Assembly: GCA_905236675.1 (NCBI GenBank)
Contig: CAJOND010000028.1
Coordinates: 22,610 to 86,609, forward strand
Reading direction: 5' to 3'
From: Candidatus Rifleibacteriota bacterium
Lineage (GTDB): Bacteria; Muiribacteriota; Ozemobacteria; Ozemobacterales; Ozemobacteraceae
Length of the DNA: 64,000 nt
Shown piece after piece: positions 1 through 8,900 of the stretch. How positions within the stretch are numbered: position 1 is the stretch's first letter; each line of letters begins with the position of its first letter. The notes beneath the pieces were generated by a model that was not told where the DNA came from, did not search any database, and saw only the letters and a program-made list of their open reading frames with translations. The position numbers were made by a program, and so were the translations under genes.

Positions 1-240
1 ACTCCAATAATACTTATGGAAAGATTAGAGAATGAGAAATATATTACAGCTGATACTTGGGGTGTGACTATGACTCCTTCTGTTTTTATTGTGAATCCTC
101 AAGGAAAAGTAGTTTTTTCTCATCAAGGACCATTAGATTTAGATTTATTTTTTAAGAATTTACCAGAAGAGATAGCAGGGAATAAATCAAATGATAATGT
201 AGTTGAAAGTAGCAATGGTGAGTGCAATGAGCAACAGTAA
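1..240 (+). CDS. Thioredoxin-like (TlpA/redoxin family) protein, C-terminal part
   Basis: The frame is open from base 1, so the gene is cut by the window edge and only about 79 residues remain. The stretch WGVTMTPSVFIVNPQGKVVF is the typical second half of a thioredoxin fold: the cis-proline loop (TPSVFIV), the beta-turn with NPQGK, then the last strand and helix. The catalytic Cys pair would lie upstream and is not visible. The tail after residue 60 is polar and Asn/Ser-rich and probably disordered. Proteins of this kind usually handle disulfides or deliver haem-ready thiols outside the membrane, which fits the multiheme cytochrome two genes downstream. Family call is fairly secure; the precise role is inference. 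Confidence 0.7.
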   Translation, partial: TPIILMERLENEKYITADTWGVTMTPSVFIVNPQGKVVFSHQGPLDLDLFFKNLPEEIAGNKSNDNVVESSNGECNEQQ

Positions 241-751
241 AAGATCTATAAAGCATTATCTTATTCTTCCTTCTTATCAGCTAAGGTTAGTTGGTTTCTT
301 ATCTTTAATAGTAATGATAGGCTCCTTCTTTCATATGGGGATATTGAACTATATTTCTTACAAGAACCTTTCAGAAGTATTTAGTCAAAAACAAATAGAA
401 CTTTTCTGGAATATACTTAGACCAACAATTATTGTTACAAATGCTTTTTATTTTATTATTCTATGTGTATTCTTAATAATAACTGCTATACTTATTACTC
501 ATAAACTTATTGGTCCTATGCTTAAGGTGACAGGACATATTAACAAGTTTAATTCTGGATTGGTTCCTAAACAATATTTGAAATTGAGAGAAGGCGATGA
601 AGGGCAGAGCCTTTGTGATGCTGTTAATGAACTACAAACAAAACTTCGTGAACAGTATTCTCAATTGGAACAACTAAAATCTTGTATTAAAGATGAAGAA
701 ACGGCTTCAAAGTTAGGAAAAATATTAGAAGAGTTTCAGATAGAAAAGTAG
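227..751 (+). CDS. Membrane protein with two TM helices and a HAMP-like domain
   Basis: I place the start at ATG 227 (MSNSKRSIKHYL), with GGTGAG just upstream; the frame is open further 5' (ATG 215, GTG 218, TTG 203), overlapping the preceding gene. Two hydrophobic helices flank a short loop of about 25-30 residues, followed by KLIGPMLKV, the conserved Pro-containing opening of HAMP domains, and an amphipathic helix ending in a coiled coil (QTKLREQYSQLEQLK). No kinase, cyclase or methyl-accepting domain follows, so this is a stand-alone HAMP protein. Very short proteins of this layout sit beside cytochrome c genes in several anaerobes, but their function is unknown to me. It lies 5 bp before the cytochrome gene and is probably co-transcribed. 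Confidence 0.75.
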   Translation: MSNSKRSIKHYLILPSYQLRLVGFLSLIVMIGSFFHMGILNYISYKNLSEVFSQKQIELFWNILRPTIIVTNAFYFIILCVFLIITAILITHKLIGPMLKVTGHINKFNSGLVPKQYLKLREGDEGQSLCDAVNELQTKLREQYSQLEQLKSCIKDEETASKLGKILEEFQIEK

Positions 752-756
752 AATTT

Positions 757-1875
757 ATGTATAAAAATTTAGTTTTTAGAACATTTCTATTGAAAAGACG
801 ATTTTTATGGATTGCCACGCCTTATTCTGAGGCTTATAAATCTTTAATTGTTTCTACGATAATCTTTTTGTTAGTTTCTTGTCACTCTGTTTATGCAGAA
901 TCAGCTTTTTCAACTTCTGTTATAAAAGAGCGAAATATTGATTTAGTTGAAAAGCTAATAAAGCAGAAAAGCGAATATGCTGGTTCAAAAGCCTGCATGG
1001 AATGTCATAACGATATTTATGATGAATGGAAACTTACACCTCATGCTAGAATGATGAGAAAACCTTCTGAATTAGACGAAAAAGATGTAATTCCATTTAA
1101 AGAGCTTGATTATCCTGAAGACAAGATTGTTTCAGTTTTAGGTTCTCATTATGTTCATAGATTTGTTGCTGAAGCAAGTGGAAGTTATGTTGTTTTACCT
1201 AAAATCTGGGATATTCATCAAAAAAAATGGCTTGATTCTATTGATAAAAATTGGAAAAAAAGATATTGGTTAAAACAGTGCGCTGGTTGTCACTCAACTG
1301 GTTATGATGCGAAAACAGATACTTTTGTGGAAGCTGGAATTGGTTGTGAAGCTTGTCATGGTCCTGGAGCAGAACATATAAAGAAAAAATCACCAGATTA
1401 TATAACATCAATAAAGAAAATGAAGCCTATTTATCAAGAAATGATATGTATGTCCTGTCATACTTCCGGCATGGATGAAAGTGGCGACTATCTTTTTGCT
1501 GCTGGTTACAAACCTGGAGATAATTTAGAAGAATTCTATTCTGGACTGACTCCTAAACCAGGACAGAGCTCAGAAAACTTTTATGGTGATGAAAGTTTAG
1601 AAGATAGAGAACGGCAATGGAAGTTTTTAAAATCGCGTTTGTTTTTGGCTTCTGGACTAACTTGTGACTATTGTCAGAATTTTAGGGAATATAAAACAAA
1701 TAATGGTTCAAAATATCTTACTTATGATCAGTATTGTTTAACTTGTCATACAGATAAAATTGACCATCCAGAGGAATCTCCTGGCACAAACTGTACTGTT
1801 TGTCATCAACCAAATGTTCATTTAAACAACAAATTATCAATACATGATCATAAATTCAGATTTACGGATTATTGA
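757..1875 (+). CDS. Multiheme c-type cytochrome (cytochrome c554-like), exported
   Basis: A hydrophobic segment at residues 29-41 ending SVYA/ES looks like a signal peptide, so the protein should be periplasmic. Haem-binding CxxCH motifs are at residues 80-84 (CMECH), 175-179 (CAGCH), 197-201 (CEACH), 231-235 (CMSCH), 327-331 (CLTCH) and 346-350 (CTVCH). A seventh site at 303-307 reads CDYCQ, with Gln in place of the axial His. The first motif sits in the CMECH...YDEWKLTPHA context typical of the cytochrome c554/multiheme family. Such proteins move electrons in the periplasm; the substrate cannot be read from the sequence. The 3' end overlaps the convergent gene by 7 nt. The N-terminus before residue 25 is unusually long for a signal peptide, so a shorter start is possible. 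Confidence 0.85.
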   Translation: MYKNLVFRTFLLKRRFLWIATPYSEAYKSLIVSTIIFLLVSCHSVYAESAFSTSVIKERNIDLVEKLIKQKSEYAGSKACMECHNDIYDEWKLTPHARMMRKPSELDEKDVIPFKELDYPEDKIVSVLGSHYVHRFVAEASGSYVVLPKIWDIHQKKWLDSIDKNWKKRYWLKQCAGCHSTGYDAKTDTFVEAGIGCEACHGPGAEHIKKKSPDYITSIKKMKPIYQEMICMSCHTSGMDESGDYLFAAGYKPGDNLEEFYSGLTPKPGQSSENFYGDESLEDRERQWKFLKSRLFLASGLTCDYCQNFREYKTNNGSKYLTYDQYCLTCHTDKIDHPEESPGTNCTVCHQPNVHLNNKLSIHDHKFRFTDY

Positions 1876-2291
1876 ATTAATACTTTTGCTACAAGTTTTT
1901 TCACTTTAACAGGTTTATCTACAGCAATACAAGGCATATGGGCATTTTGAGGATACAGAATAACATAACTTTTGTCTGTAATAACTGTTCGCATTTGATT
2001 GCTTTTTTTCTTCCAGAACATAACGTCTGATTCTTCATTATACTCTGTTTCTAATTCAAGTTTGTTTACATCTGAGGTTTCTATTGCTTCAATTCCATTA
2101 ATCATCATCTGTATATCTATATATTTTTTATGAGATTCATATTTGCAGTCAGAAATGTTTTTTGTCATGTATTCCTGAACATTTATATACAGCCAATCGT
2201 TTATAATATGTTTCCCTGGTTCAAGGCTTTCTAAATTTGTGTTATTTAAATGTTCTAAGGCTTTTTTTATTCTATCTTGTATTATCTCCAC
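1869..2291 (-). CDS. YhcH/YjgK/YiaL family protein (DUF386)
   Basis: The 140-residue length and the motifs YESHKKYIDIQMMINGIE and PQNAHMPCIA match this cupin-like family, whose conserved His, Glu and Asp bind a metal. Family members are tied to sialic acid or other sugar-acid catabolism and to the beta subunit of evolved beta-galactosidase, but the reaction is mostly unproven. There is no sugar-catabolism gene beside it here, so the substrate is unknown. It is convergent with the cytochrome gene. The terminator at 2325-2353 separates it from the upstream small genes, so it probably has its own promoter. Confidence 0.85.
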   Translation of the reverse strand: MEIIQDRIKKALEHLNNTNLESLEPGKHIINDWLYINVQEYMTKNISDCKYESHKKYIDIQMMINGIEAIETSDVNKLELETEYNEESDVMFWKKKSNQMRTVITDKSYVILYPQNAHMPCIAVDKPVKVKKLVAKVLIQ

Positions 2292-2324
2292 GATTTCTTA
2301 CTCCAGTTGAATATTGATATAAAT

Positions 2325-2353
2325 AAAAAATAGCCATGTTTGTAACATGACTA
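2325..2353 (-). terminator. Rho-independent terminator after the HTH/small membrane protein pair
   Basis: Read on the minus strand, a 10-bp stem (TAGTCATGTT/AACATGGCTA, one G-T wobble) closes a 3-nt ACA loop and is followed by TTTTTTA. It lies between the stop of the 54-residue ORF at 2379 and the start of the DUF386 gene at 2291. Confidence 0.8.
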
Positions 2354-2378
2354 TCAGGTATTTCAAAAGAAAAACTTT

Positions 2379-2543
2379 TCAGGGCTTAAAATGCTTTAAA
2401 CGTTTTTTCTCTTCTGCTTCTTTGTAGTCCATTAGTTCATTGTAAAGACTGCATAGGGTTTTCCCTAATAGGAAGCTGCTACTAATAGAAAAGCAAAGTA
2501 AATAAATAATATCTTCAGAAGGATTAGTAAAATCTATAATCAT
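2379..2543 (-). CDS. Small putative membrane protein (54 aa)
   Basis: An ATG-initiated frame of 54 codons starts 21 nt after the HTH gene stop and runs to TGA, right before the terminator at 2353. Residues 12-33 (DIIYLLCFSI to CSLY) are hydrophobic and could be one TM helix. The tail MDYKEAEEKKRLKHFKP is highly charged and helical, as in many single-pass microproteins with a cytoplasmic tail. I see no family match. The ribosome site is weak (GGAAG about 14 nt upstream), so it may be translationally coupled to the HTH gene. Confidence 0.45.
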   Translation of the reverse strand: MIIDFTNPSEDIIYLLCFSISSSFLLGKTLCSLYNELMDYKEAEEKKRLKHFKP

Positions 2544-2564
2544 AGATTAATCGGAACTTCCTTT

Positions 2565-2774
2565 TCAAACTTTTCCTAAATAACTGGTTACAGATGTATT
2601 ACTGGTTTTTTCCAATTCACTTAACCACTTTATTACGCTATCAACACGAAATCTTACGGAACGGCCAATTTTAACGGTTGGAAGACCTAGATTTCTAAGA
2701 GTATAAATAGTATTTCTTTTTACCTGTAAAAATTCCATTAATTCGGGAATAGTCATTAGACTTTCCTTCACCAT
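2565..2774 (-). CDS. Excisionase/MerR-type helix-turn-helix DNA-binding protein
   Basis: This 69-residue protein is essentially one winged helix-turn-helix of the excisionase (HTH_17) type: LMTIPELMEFLQVKRNTIY is the helix-turn-helix, and GLPTVKIGRSVRFRVDSVIKWL the wing and closing helix. A good ribosome site (GGAGG) precedes the ATG. No integrase, phage gene or att-like repeat was seen nearby, so it is more likely a small transcription regulator than a recombination directionality factor. It is followed by the small membrane protein and a terminator, giving a two-gene unit. Confidence 0.85.
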   Translation of the reverse strand: MVKESLMTIPELMEFLQVKRNTIYTLRNLGLPTVKIGRSVRFRVDSVIKWLSELEKTSNTSVTSYLGKV

Positions 2775-2938
2775 GATTAATTACCTCCGAAAACGAATCT
2801 TTTGTTTACATACTGGTAATCCTTTGTATCGACCAAATTTTATATTTTTTTTACAAATTAATTTTGCTCTTGTACGAAAAAAAATAATATGGTACTTTTA
2901 AATGTGTAGAGTTGTAATTTTGACAAAGGAGAAAAAAC

Positions 2939-3544
2939 ATGCAGTATATGCCTCTTTTTGTCAATATGTATGGTAAGAAAGTTCTTTTTATTGGTGGTGG
3001 CAAAGTTGCTTTAAGAAAGGCACGGCAATTTTCTGAGGCAGGTGCACAAATCCATGTGATTGCCCCTGAAATAAAAAAAGAATTTGAAAGTTTGCCCAAC
3101 ACAACTACTGAAATAAGAAAAGCTGATTTGGGAGATATTTCTGATAAATATTTTGCTGTTATTTTTGCTTCATCAGACAGAGAAATTAATGAAAAACTAT
3201 CGAAAATCTGCCAAGAAAAGCGTATAATTTCGGATAGATGTGATGAATATTTGAAAGGTGATTTTGTTACAGGTACTATAACAAGAAGCGGAAGCATAAT
3301 AAATTCAACTATATCAGGCGGAATACCTTCTTTAAGTAGATTTATCAATCAAGAGATAAAAAAGATATTAACACCTGAATTGATGAAACTGAATTTGCTT
3401 CTTCAAGAACTGAGGCCTGCTTTACTGGCATCAAAAAAAATAGACAGTTCATATATTAATAACTTAGTAAGTAAAAAAGTATTGGAACGTATAAAAACAG
3501 AAGGTATTGATTCTTTAAAACAGGAGATTATGGCGTGTCTTTAA
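2939..3544 (+). CDS. Precorrin-2 dehydrogenase / sirohydrochlorin ferrochelatase-type protein
   Basis: The N-terminus MPLFVNMYGKKVLFIGGGKV followed by ALRKARQFSEAGA is the NAD-binding Rossmann start of the CysG-N/Met8/SirC family, which oxidises precorrin-2 to sirohydrochlorin and in some members inserts iron. The motif GTITRSGSIINSTISGGIPS is the family's conserved second block. At 201 residues it is a stand-alone enzyme without the uroporphyrinogen methyltransferase half of E. coli CysG. The start has a strong AAAGGAGAA ribosome site. It overlaps hemA by 10 nt and heads a tetrapyrrole operon (this gene, hemA, hemC). hemB, hemD and the methyltransferase are not in the window. Confidence 0.88.
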   Translation: MQYMPLFVNMYGKKVLFIGGGKVALRKARQFSEAGAQIHVIAPEIKKEFESLPNTTTEIRKADLGDISDKYFAVIFASSDREINEKLSKICQEKRIISDRCDEYLKGDFVTGTITRSGSIINSTISGGIPSLSRFINQEIKKILTPELMKLNLLLQELRPALLASKKIDSSYINNLVSKKVLERIKTEGIDSLKQEIMACL

Positions 3545-4848
3545 TAGTTTTTGGTCTAAATCATAAGTCTGCTCCAATTGCGATAAGAGAAAAATTAGCT
3601 CATTTAAATGAAATGACAATTCCGGATGCAGATGGTTATACATTAGAAGTTGTCCCTTTATGCACTTGCAATAGAGTAGAATTATATTTTTCAGGACCAG
3701 AGAAAGACGCCAGAGCAAGTTTTATTGAATTACTAGCCCGCAAAAATCTTAAATATGACAATCTAAAAGAATATTTTTATGAGTTTAAAGAAAGAGAATG
3801 TGTTCAGCATCTTTTCAACGTGGCGTCTGGTCTAGATTCTATGATATTAGGAGAAAATCAGATATTGCACCAAATAAAAAACTCATACAAAGAAGCTGTT
3901 AACAAAAATTTAGTAAATAAACAGCTGCATAGTCTTTTTCAAAAAACTCTTGAAGTAGGCAAAAAAGTCAGAAGTCAGACAGAAATATCTTGTAACCGTG
4001 TTTCTATAGCCTCAACCGCCGTAGATCTTGCGAAAAATCTTTTTGGCCCACTAAATTTATCAAAAGCTTTGATTTTAGGAGCTGGTGAAATGGCTAGTCT
4101 TGTGGCTACTCACTTGCATGAAAATGGGGTTGAAAAGATGTTTTTTATTAACCGAACAGAATCGAAAGCTTTTGATTTGGCAGACAGATTTGGCGGAATA
4201 GCCTTTTCTTTTGAATATCTGAATGATTTGTTGGCTGATTGTGACATCATTATTTCTTCTACATCTTCAGCAGAAGCTATAATTAATAAATCAATGATGG
4301 AAAAAGCTATAAACAAAAGAAAAGAGCGTGCTATTTTTGCCATTGATATAGCTGTTCCAAGAGATATAGAACCAGAATGTAGAGAAATCGACAACGTCTT
4401 TTTGTATGATGTAGATGATTTGAAAAATGTAGTTAATGATAGCTTTAATCATAGACGGACAGAGGCTAAAAAAGCGGAGGCTATAATATATAACGAAGTA
4501 AATAGTTTTATGGATTTTATGAGAGAATTGCTTGTTGTTCCACATATTAAGAAGTTGAAAGAACGTGCAAAACTTCAATGTAACAATGAATTAGAAAAAT
4601 TTTTTGCACAGCATCCTGAACTAACTCCTGAATTAAAGGAAGCTTGTGAAGAATATAGTCGTCAAATGGCTGCTAAATGGCTGCATGAACAGATAACGAA
4701 CTTAAAAGAACAAGGTTCTGGATCATCAGAAAACCTTGATAATTTAAGCCTTAAACTTGATTTGAATCCAGTAAAAGTTTCAAAATATTTACGACACAGT
4801 CCTATGTTTTTTGCTTCGAAACAACAAAGAGGAATTAGAACAGCATGA
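3535..4848 (+). CDS. hemA: Glutamyl-tRNA reductase
   Basis: HemA reduces glutamyl-tRNA to glutamate-1-semialdehyde, the first committed step of C5-pathway tetrapyrrole synthesis. The catalytic Cys is C45 in CTCNRVELYF, and the diagnostic block GLDSMILGENQILHQIK follows. The NADPH-binding Rossmann motif is ALILGAGEMASLVATHL, and a helical dimerisation domain closes the protein. The length of 437 aa is normal. The start is GTG at 3535 with CAGGAGA upstream, inside the end of the preceding gene, and the stop overlaps hemC (ATGA), so translational coupling across the operon is likely. Confidence 0.97.
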   Translation: MSLIVFGLNHKSAPIAIREKLAHLNEMTIPDADGYTLEVVPLCTCNRVELYFSGPEKDARASFIELLARKNLKYDNLKEYFYEFKERECVQHLFNVASGLDSMILGENQILHQIKNSYKEAVNKNLVNKQLHSLFQKTLEVGKKVRSQTEISCNRVSIASTAVDLAKNLFGPLNLSKALILGAGEMASLVATHLHENGVEKMFFINRTESKAFDLADRFGGIAFSFEYLNDLLADCDIIISSTSSAEAIINKSMMEKAINKRKERAIFAIDIAVPRDIEPECREIDNVFLYDVDDLKNVVNDSFNHRRTEAKKAEAIIYNEVNSFMDFMRELLVVPHIKKLKERAKLQCNNELEKFFAQHPELTPELKEACEEYSRQMAAKWLHEQITNLKEQGSGSSENLDNLSLKLDLNPVKVSKYLRHSPMFFASKQQRGIRTA

Positions 4849-5768
4849 AAATCAGATATGGGACAAGGGGGAGTAAACTAGCTCTACATCAGACTAGATT
4901 TGCAATTGAATTGCTGAAAAAGGCTTCAGAAAACCTGGAATGTGAAGAAGTAATTATAAAAACTCTTGGAGACAAAGTTACTGGTTTGCCTCTATTTAAA
5001 GTAGGGGGGCAAGGGCTATTTATTAAAGAAATTGAGACGGCTCTATTAGAAAATCGTATAGATATTGCTGTGCACAGCTTAAAAGATGTTCCTAGCAAAC
5101 TTGCAGAGGGGTTAACATTAGTGGCTGTAGGTGGCACTGAGGATCCTCGAGACTGTTTTATTTCAACAAAATACAAAACTTTTGAAGAAATGCCAAATAA
5201 GGCTATAATAGGAACTTCAAGTTTAAGAAGACGCTCGCAATTAAAACTTTTAAAACAGAATACTATTTTTTCTGATTTTAGAGGTAATTTAGATACACGT
5301 TTAAAAAAACTAGAAGAAGGCGAAGTAGATGCGATAATTTTAGCAGCGGCTGGATTAAAAAGATTTGGCTGGCAGGATAAAATTACACATTATTTTGGAA
5401 TTGATGATTTGACTCCAGCAGCAGGCCAAGGGTTGTTAGCCATTGAATGTCGAGAAGAAGATGTAGAAAAAATAAGACCGTTTTTAACTGAATTTGCAGA
5501 TGAGAATGCCATGTTAAGATGTAGGGCTGAGAGGACTTTTTTGGAAATACTTCAAGGAGGTTGTCAGACCCCTATGGCTATTTATGCAGAAGTAAATGAA
5601 AATGATTTAATTGTTCATTCTTTTATCGGAATGCCAGAGGGTGAAAAATCTATTAGAAACCTTCATGTTGGCAATAGGAATAAACCAGAAGAGCTGGGTC
5701 GGGAAGCCGCGGAAGCTATTCTGGAAATGGGGGGAGGGGAGTATTTAGAATTAGGAATTAAGAATTAA
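4845..5768 (+). CDS. hemC: Hydroxymethylbilane synthase (porphobilinogen deaminase)
   Basis: HemC polymerises four porphobilinogens into hydroxymethylbilane. Visible landmarks are RYGTRGSKLALHQT, the substrate-binding HSLKDVPS, IGTSSLRRRSQL, the catalytic Asp region, and C240 in LQGGCQTP, which carries the dipyrromethane cofactor. The start codon overlaps the hemA stop. The last codons (LELGIKN, stop) lie inside a 7-bp tandem-repeat array that continues into the intergenic gap, so the repeat has written the C-terminus. Length (307 aa) is typical. Confidence 0.97.
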   Translation: MKIRYGTRGSKLALHQTRFAIELLKKASENLECEEVIIKTLGDKVTGLPLFKVGGQGLFIKEIETALLENRIDIAVHSLKDVPSKLAEGLTLVAVGGTEDPRDCFISTKYKTFEEMPNKAIIGTSSLRRRSQLKLLKQNTIFSDFRGNLDTRLKKLEEGEVDAIILAAAGLKRFGWQDKITHYFGIDDLTPAAGQGLLAIECREEDVEKIRPFLTEFADENAMLRCRAERTFLEILQGGCQTPMAIYAEVNENDLIVHSFIGMPEGEKSIRNLHVGNRNKPEELGREAAEAILEMGGGEYLELGIKN

Positions 5769-5813
5769 GAATTAAGAATTAGGAATTAAGAATTATTTAT
5801 TAGGAATTAAAAA
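5747..5813. repeat. Degenerate 7-bp tandem repeat, AGAATTA type
   Basis: About nine copies of a 7-bp unit (AGAATTA, with GGAATTA, TTTATTA and AAAACTA variants) begin within the last codons of hemC and run into the gap. The same 7-bp periodicity is seen at 20813, 21299, 48299 and 48415. The rest of the gap to 5960 holds only the promoter of the next gene. Confidence 0.85.
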
Positions 5814-5888
5814 CTAGAGATGAGGGAATGGTGGAAACAATTCCTTTATATGCGTTGAAAAAAAATATAAAAAAAATTAAGTGAACTA

Positions 5889-5918
5889 TTGACAATAAAG
5901 CTAAAATCAAGCGATAAT
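5889..5918 (+). promoter_or_regulatory. Sigma-70-type promoter of the large lipoprotein gene
   Basis: TTGACA at 5889-5894, an 18-bp spacer, and GATAAT at 5913-5918 give a near-consensus housekeeping promoter. The leader of about 36 nt includes a GGGGG run just before ATG 5961 that can act as the ribosome site. Confidence 0.6.
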
Positions 5919-5960
5919 AGTGCACAAATATAATAAAATTGTTTTCTGTGGGGGCAAATT

Positions 5961-8900
5961 ATGGCGGAAAATAACCGCAATATTAGTATTTTTTTGCTTG
6001 TTCTTGCACTGATGGGTGCAGCATTGTTCTATGGTTGCGGTTCGGCAACTTCTGACTCTATTCCAGCTATAGAATTTTCTATTTCTGGTAGTTACTCTTC
6101 TGAAGGATTGACTTCTGTCAATGTCTCTTCAACAAGAGCTGTATCTGGTTTAGCAGCTGGAATATTAATTTATTCTGAGTCTGATCCTACCAATTACGCA
6201 GATATAGATGAAACAAATAAGACTTATTTGATTAAAAATTTAAAGCCTGGAACACATTATATCGTTTTTAGACATATCCCAAACGGAATATATGGTAAGA
6301 ACTATATTTACAGGTCTTCTAAGCCTGTAGTGCTGACAGATGCTTCACCTGCTCAGGTTCTTAACGAAGTTCTTAGAGCTACGGAAGGAACTATTTCAAT
6401 AACAGGTAAAGTTACTAATACAAACGGTCAGTTGATAACTCCGACTCCGACTCTAACTCTTTGGGGTCAGACAATTGAAGTCAATCCTATTACTGGTGAA
6501 TTTACTACCCCCCTAATGCCAGAAAGAACCACAGCTGACTTGATAATAAACGCCATAAATTACCAGCAGACTTCAGTTCCGTTAGTTTTTGAATCTAATC
6601 CAGCTTATTACGAATTTACAGCTGTTGATACTACGAACAATAATGTTCCGCCAACAGTATCTTTAAGCTCGAAGAATTCAAAATATAACGTTAAGTCTAC
6701 TGTTACCTTTAACGCTGTTGCTCAAGATTTAAACAACGACGAATTAACATTCATATGGGAAATCGAAAGTTGCACAGCTAATGATAAAGGTATCCTGGAA
6801 CTTTCTTCAGAAACTCAGGAAGGTTCTACTTATAAAAGCGAATATTATTGGACTGCCCCAGAAGATGATTGTATGGCAACAATCACTGTTAAAGTTGTAG
6901 AAAAGAATACACTTCAACAATTAAGCGCAAAAGCTAAATTAAAAATACAGATAGGTACTGGTGAATACCATCCAAATACTAAACCACAAATAATCAGTAC
7001 TAATATTTATCCTCAGTCACTTTATGGTAGCAGAAATTATACTGTAACATTAATCGCCACCGATACAGATGGTGATGTGCTAACTAATTCACTTTCTATA
7101 ACACCTGCTAACGGAACCTTGTCTAAGACTAGTGGTAATACTTGGAGTTGGAAGACTCCAGATCTCGAATCATCTACAGCTTATACTTTAGCTTTTGTAA
7201 GTAAAGATCCTAGAGGAAATATTGCTTCTTTAACTAGAACTGTAAATGTTGGCAAGACCCAGCCTAATGCCGATCCTGTTATCGTTAGTCAGAATCCTTC
7301 CTCTGTTGCTAATATAATGAGTGGTAGAGAATTAGCTCTTACATTAGTAGCAAATGATCCGGAAAACGAAACATTGTCATTTATTTGGAGTTCGACATTT
7401 GGTGAGTTGACTCAGACTTCTAAAAATGGAGGGACTGCTTCTGCAACTTGGCTTGCTCCTTATGTAAATGTAAATACTTCTACAAAGATTAATTGTACTG
7501 TTTCTGATCCTCAAGGAAGTATTGCTATAGCTACTTTTTCTATAACAGTTGCTCCAGATCCTGCAAAAATGCCACCAGATATAACAATTAATATGTCTGG
7601 AACAGATGTAGTTGTATATAATACTGATATTTTATTGTTTAAAGCTGGTGAAACAATGAAGTTGGCCGGTATGGCAACAGATTCAAATCAGCATATCTCA
7701 ATAGAAAATCCAACTTCATATAAATGGGAATATCGTTGCACAGATTACAATCCAGAAGATCTTACAGGTTCAAATGAATATAAATTAATTACACAGTCGA
7801 ATGTTGCTGAATTACCAATTACAAGCGATATAACTCCTGGTAATTATATTATTCGTTTATCTGTAACTGATGCAAATGGAATAACTGGTGAACAAACAAA
7901 GCAATTTAGAGTTAACAGTTTGCCTATTGCCGAAATTATTTGTAACGGCAATGCCATTGGTTCTGACGGCAGAATGACAACTCATACAGCTTCCGAATTT
8001 GATATTGGCGGAATAAAATATGACGTTTTTAACTATAACGTTGCTACACCCAGCTTTACTGCAAGCTGTACAGATATAGAAACAGATCCTTCTGTTATTC
8101 AATCTTATGCAAGATGGGTTCATAATGGTGAATTGAAAACAGGTGCTACCTATAGACCAACAATCACTGCTACAGGAACAAATGTTCTTGAATTAACAAC
8201 AAGAGATTCTAAAGGTGAATGGTCAGCAACTGCTACTTATCAATATTTTGTAAATAGTGCTCCTGTTTTTGATGTCGCTACTTCGACAAAAATAGGCTTT
8301 ATTGATGCTGATACAATAACTTTAGATGTTAGTGTAAGAGATGATGCACCAGGACTGAGTTTAACATGGTATTTCTGTTATAAGAGTGAATCCGAAACTA
8401 ATTATAGCGATTATATTAAGATGACTGGAATAGGAAATAATCCGGTTGAAACTGAAGATAATATGATTGCTGTTAGTATTGCTACTAGTGCAAATGATTT
8501 GCTCGCATTAGGAAATGATTTTAAGATTAAGCTTGTGGCAACAGATAAGATGGGGCTTCAAACAGAAAATAATGATATAATTTTTTCTGTAATTACTCCA
8601 CATACTATTAAGCCATTTACTGTGGCTAGTGGAACTTATTATTCAAATCAAGAACCTTCTAGTTTTGAACAATTGATACAATTGTATGGAACAATTACTA
8701 AATATGATTTTGAAGCTAATCAGGCTTTCTCTATCAAGAGTGGTGCCACTGATTATGAATCGGCAATGACATGGGTTTGGACTGATAATGGTTCAGATAT
8801 AGGAGAAGCATTTGTTGATTCTTCAGCTGGTTATATATTGAATGGTTATACTATTTCCGACCAATTTGGCACGCATACAATCAAACTTGAAGGAACTAGT

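Noticed and set aside
1669..1684. Near-identical 15-nt stretch (TATTGTCAGAATTTT) in the cytochrome and in the microprotein at 19264
   Set aside because: Both encode YCQNF, but flanking sequences differ completely; short AT-rich identity by chance is likely.
2565..2774. Prophage or integrative element signalled by the excisionase-like protein
   Set aside because: No integrase, phage gene, tRNA or flanking direct repeat is present; many such HTH proteins are ordinary regulators.
2851..3348. Minus-strand 165-residue frame opposite the precorrin-2 dehydrogenase
   Set aside because: It lies fully antisense to a clear family member and has no ribosome site or recognisable domain.
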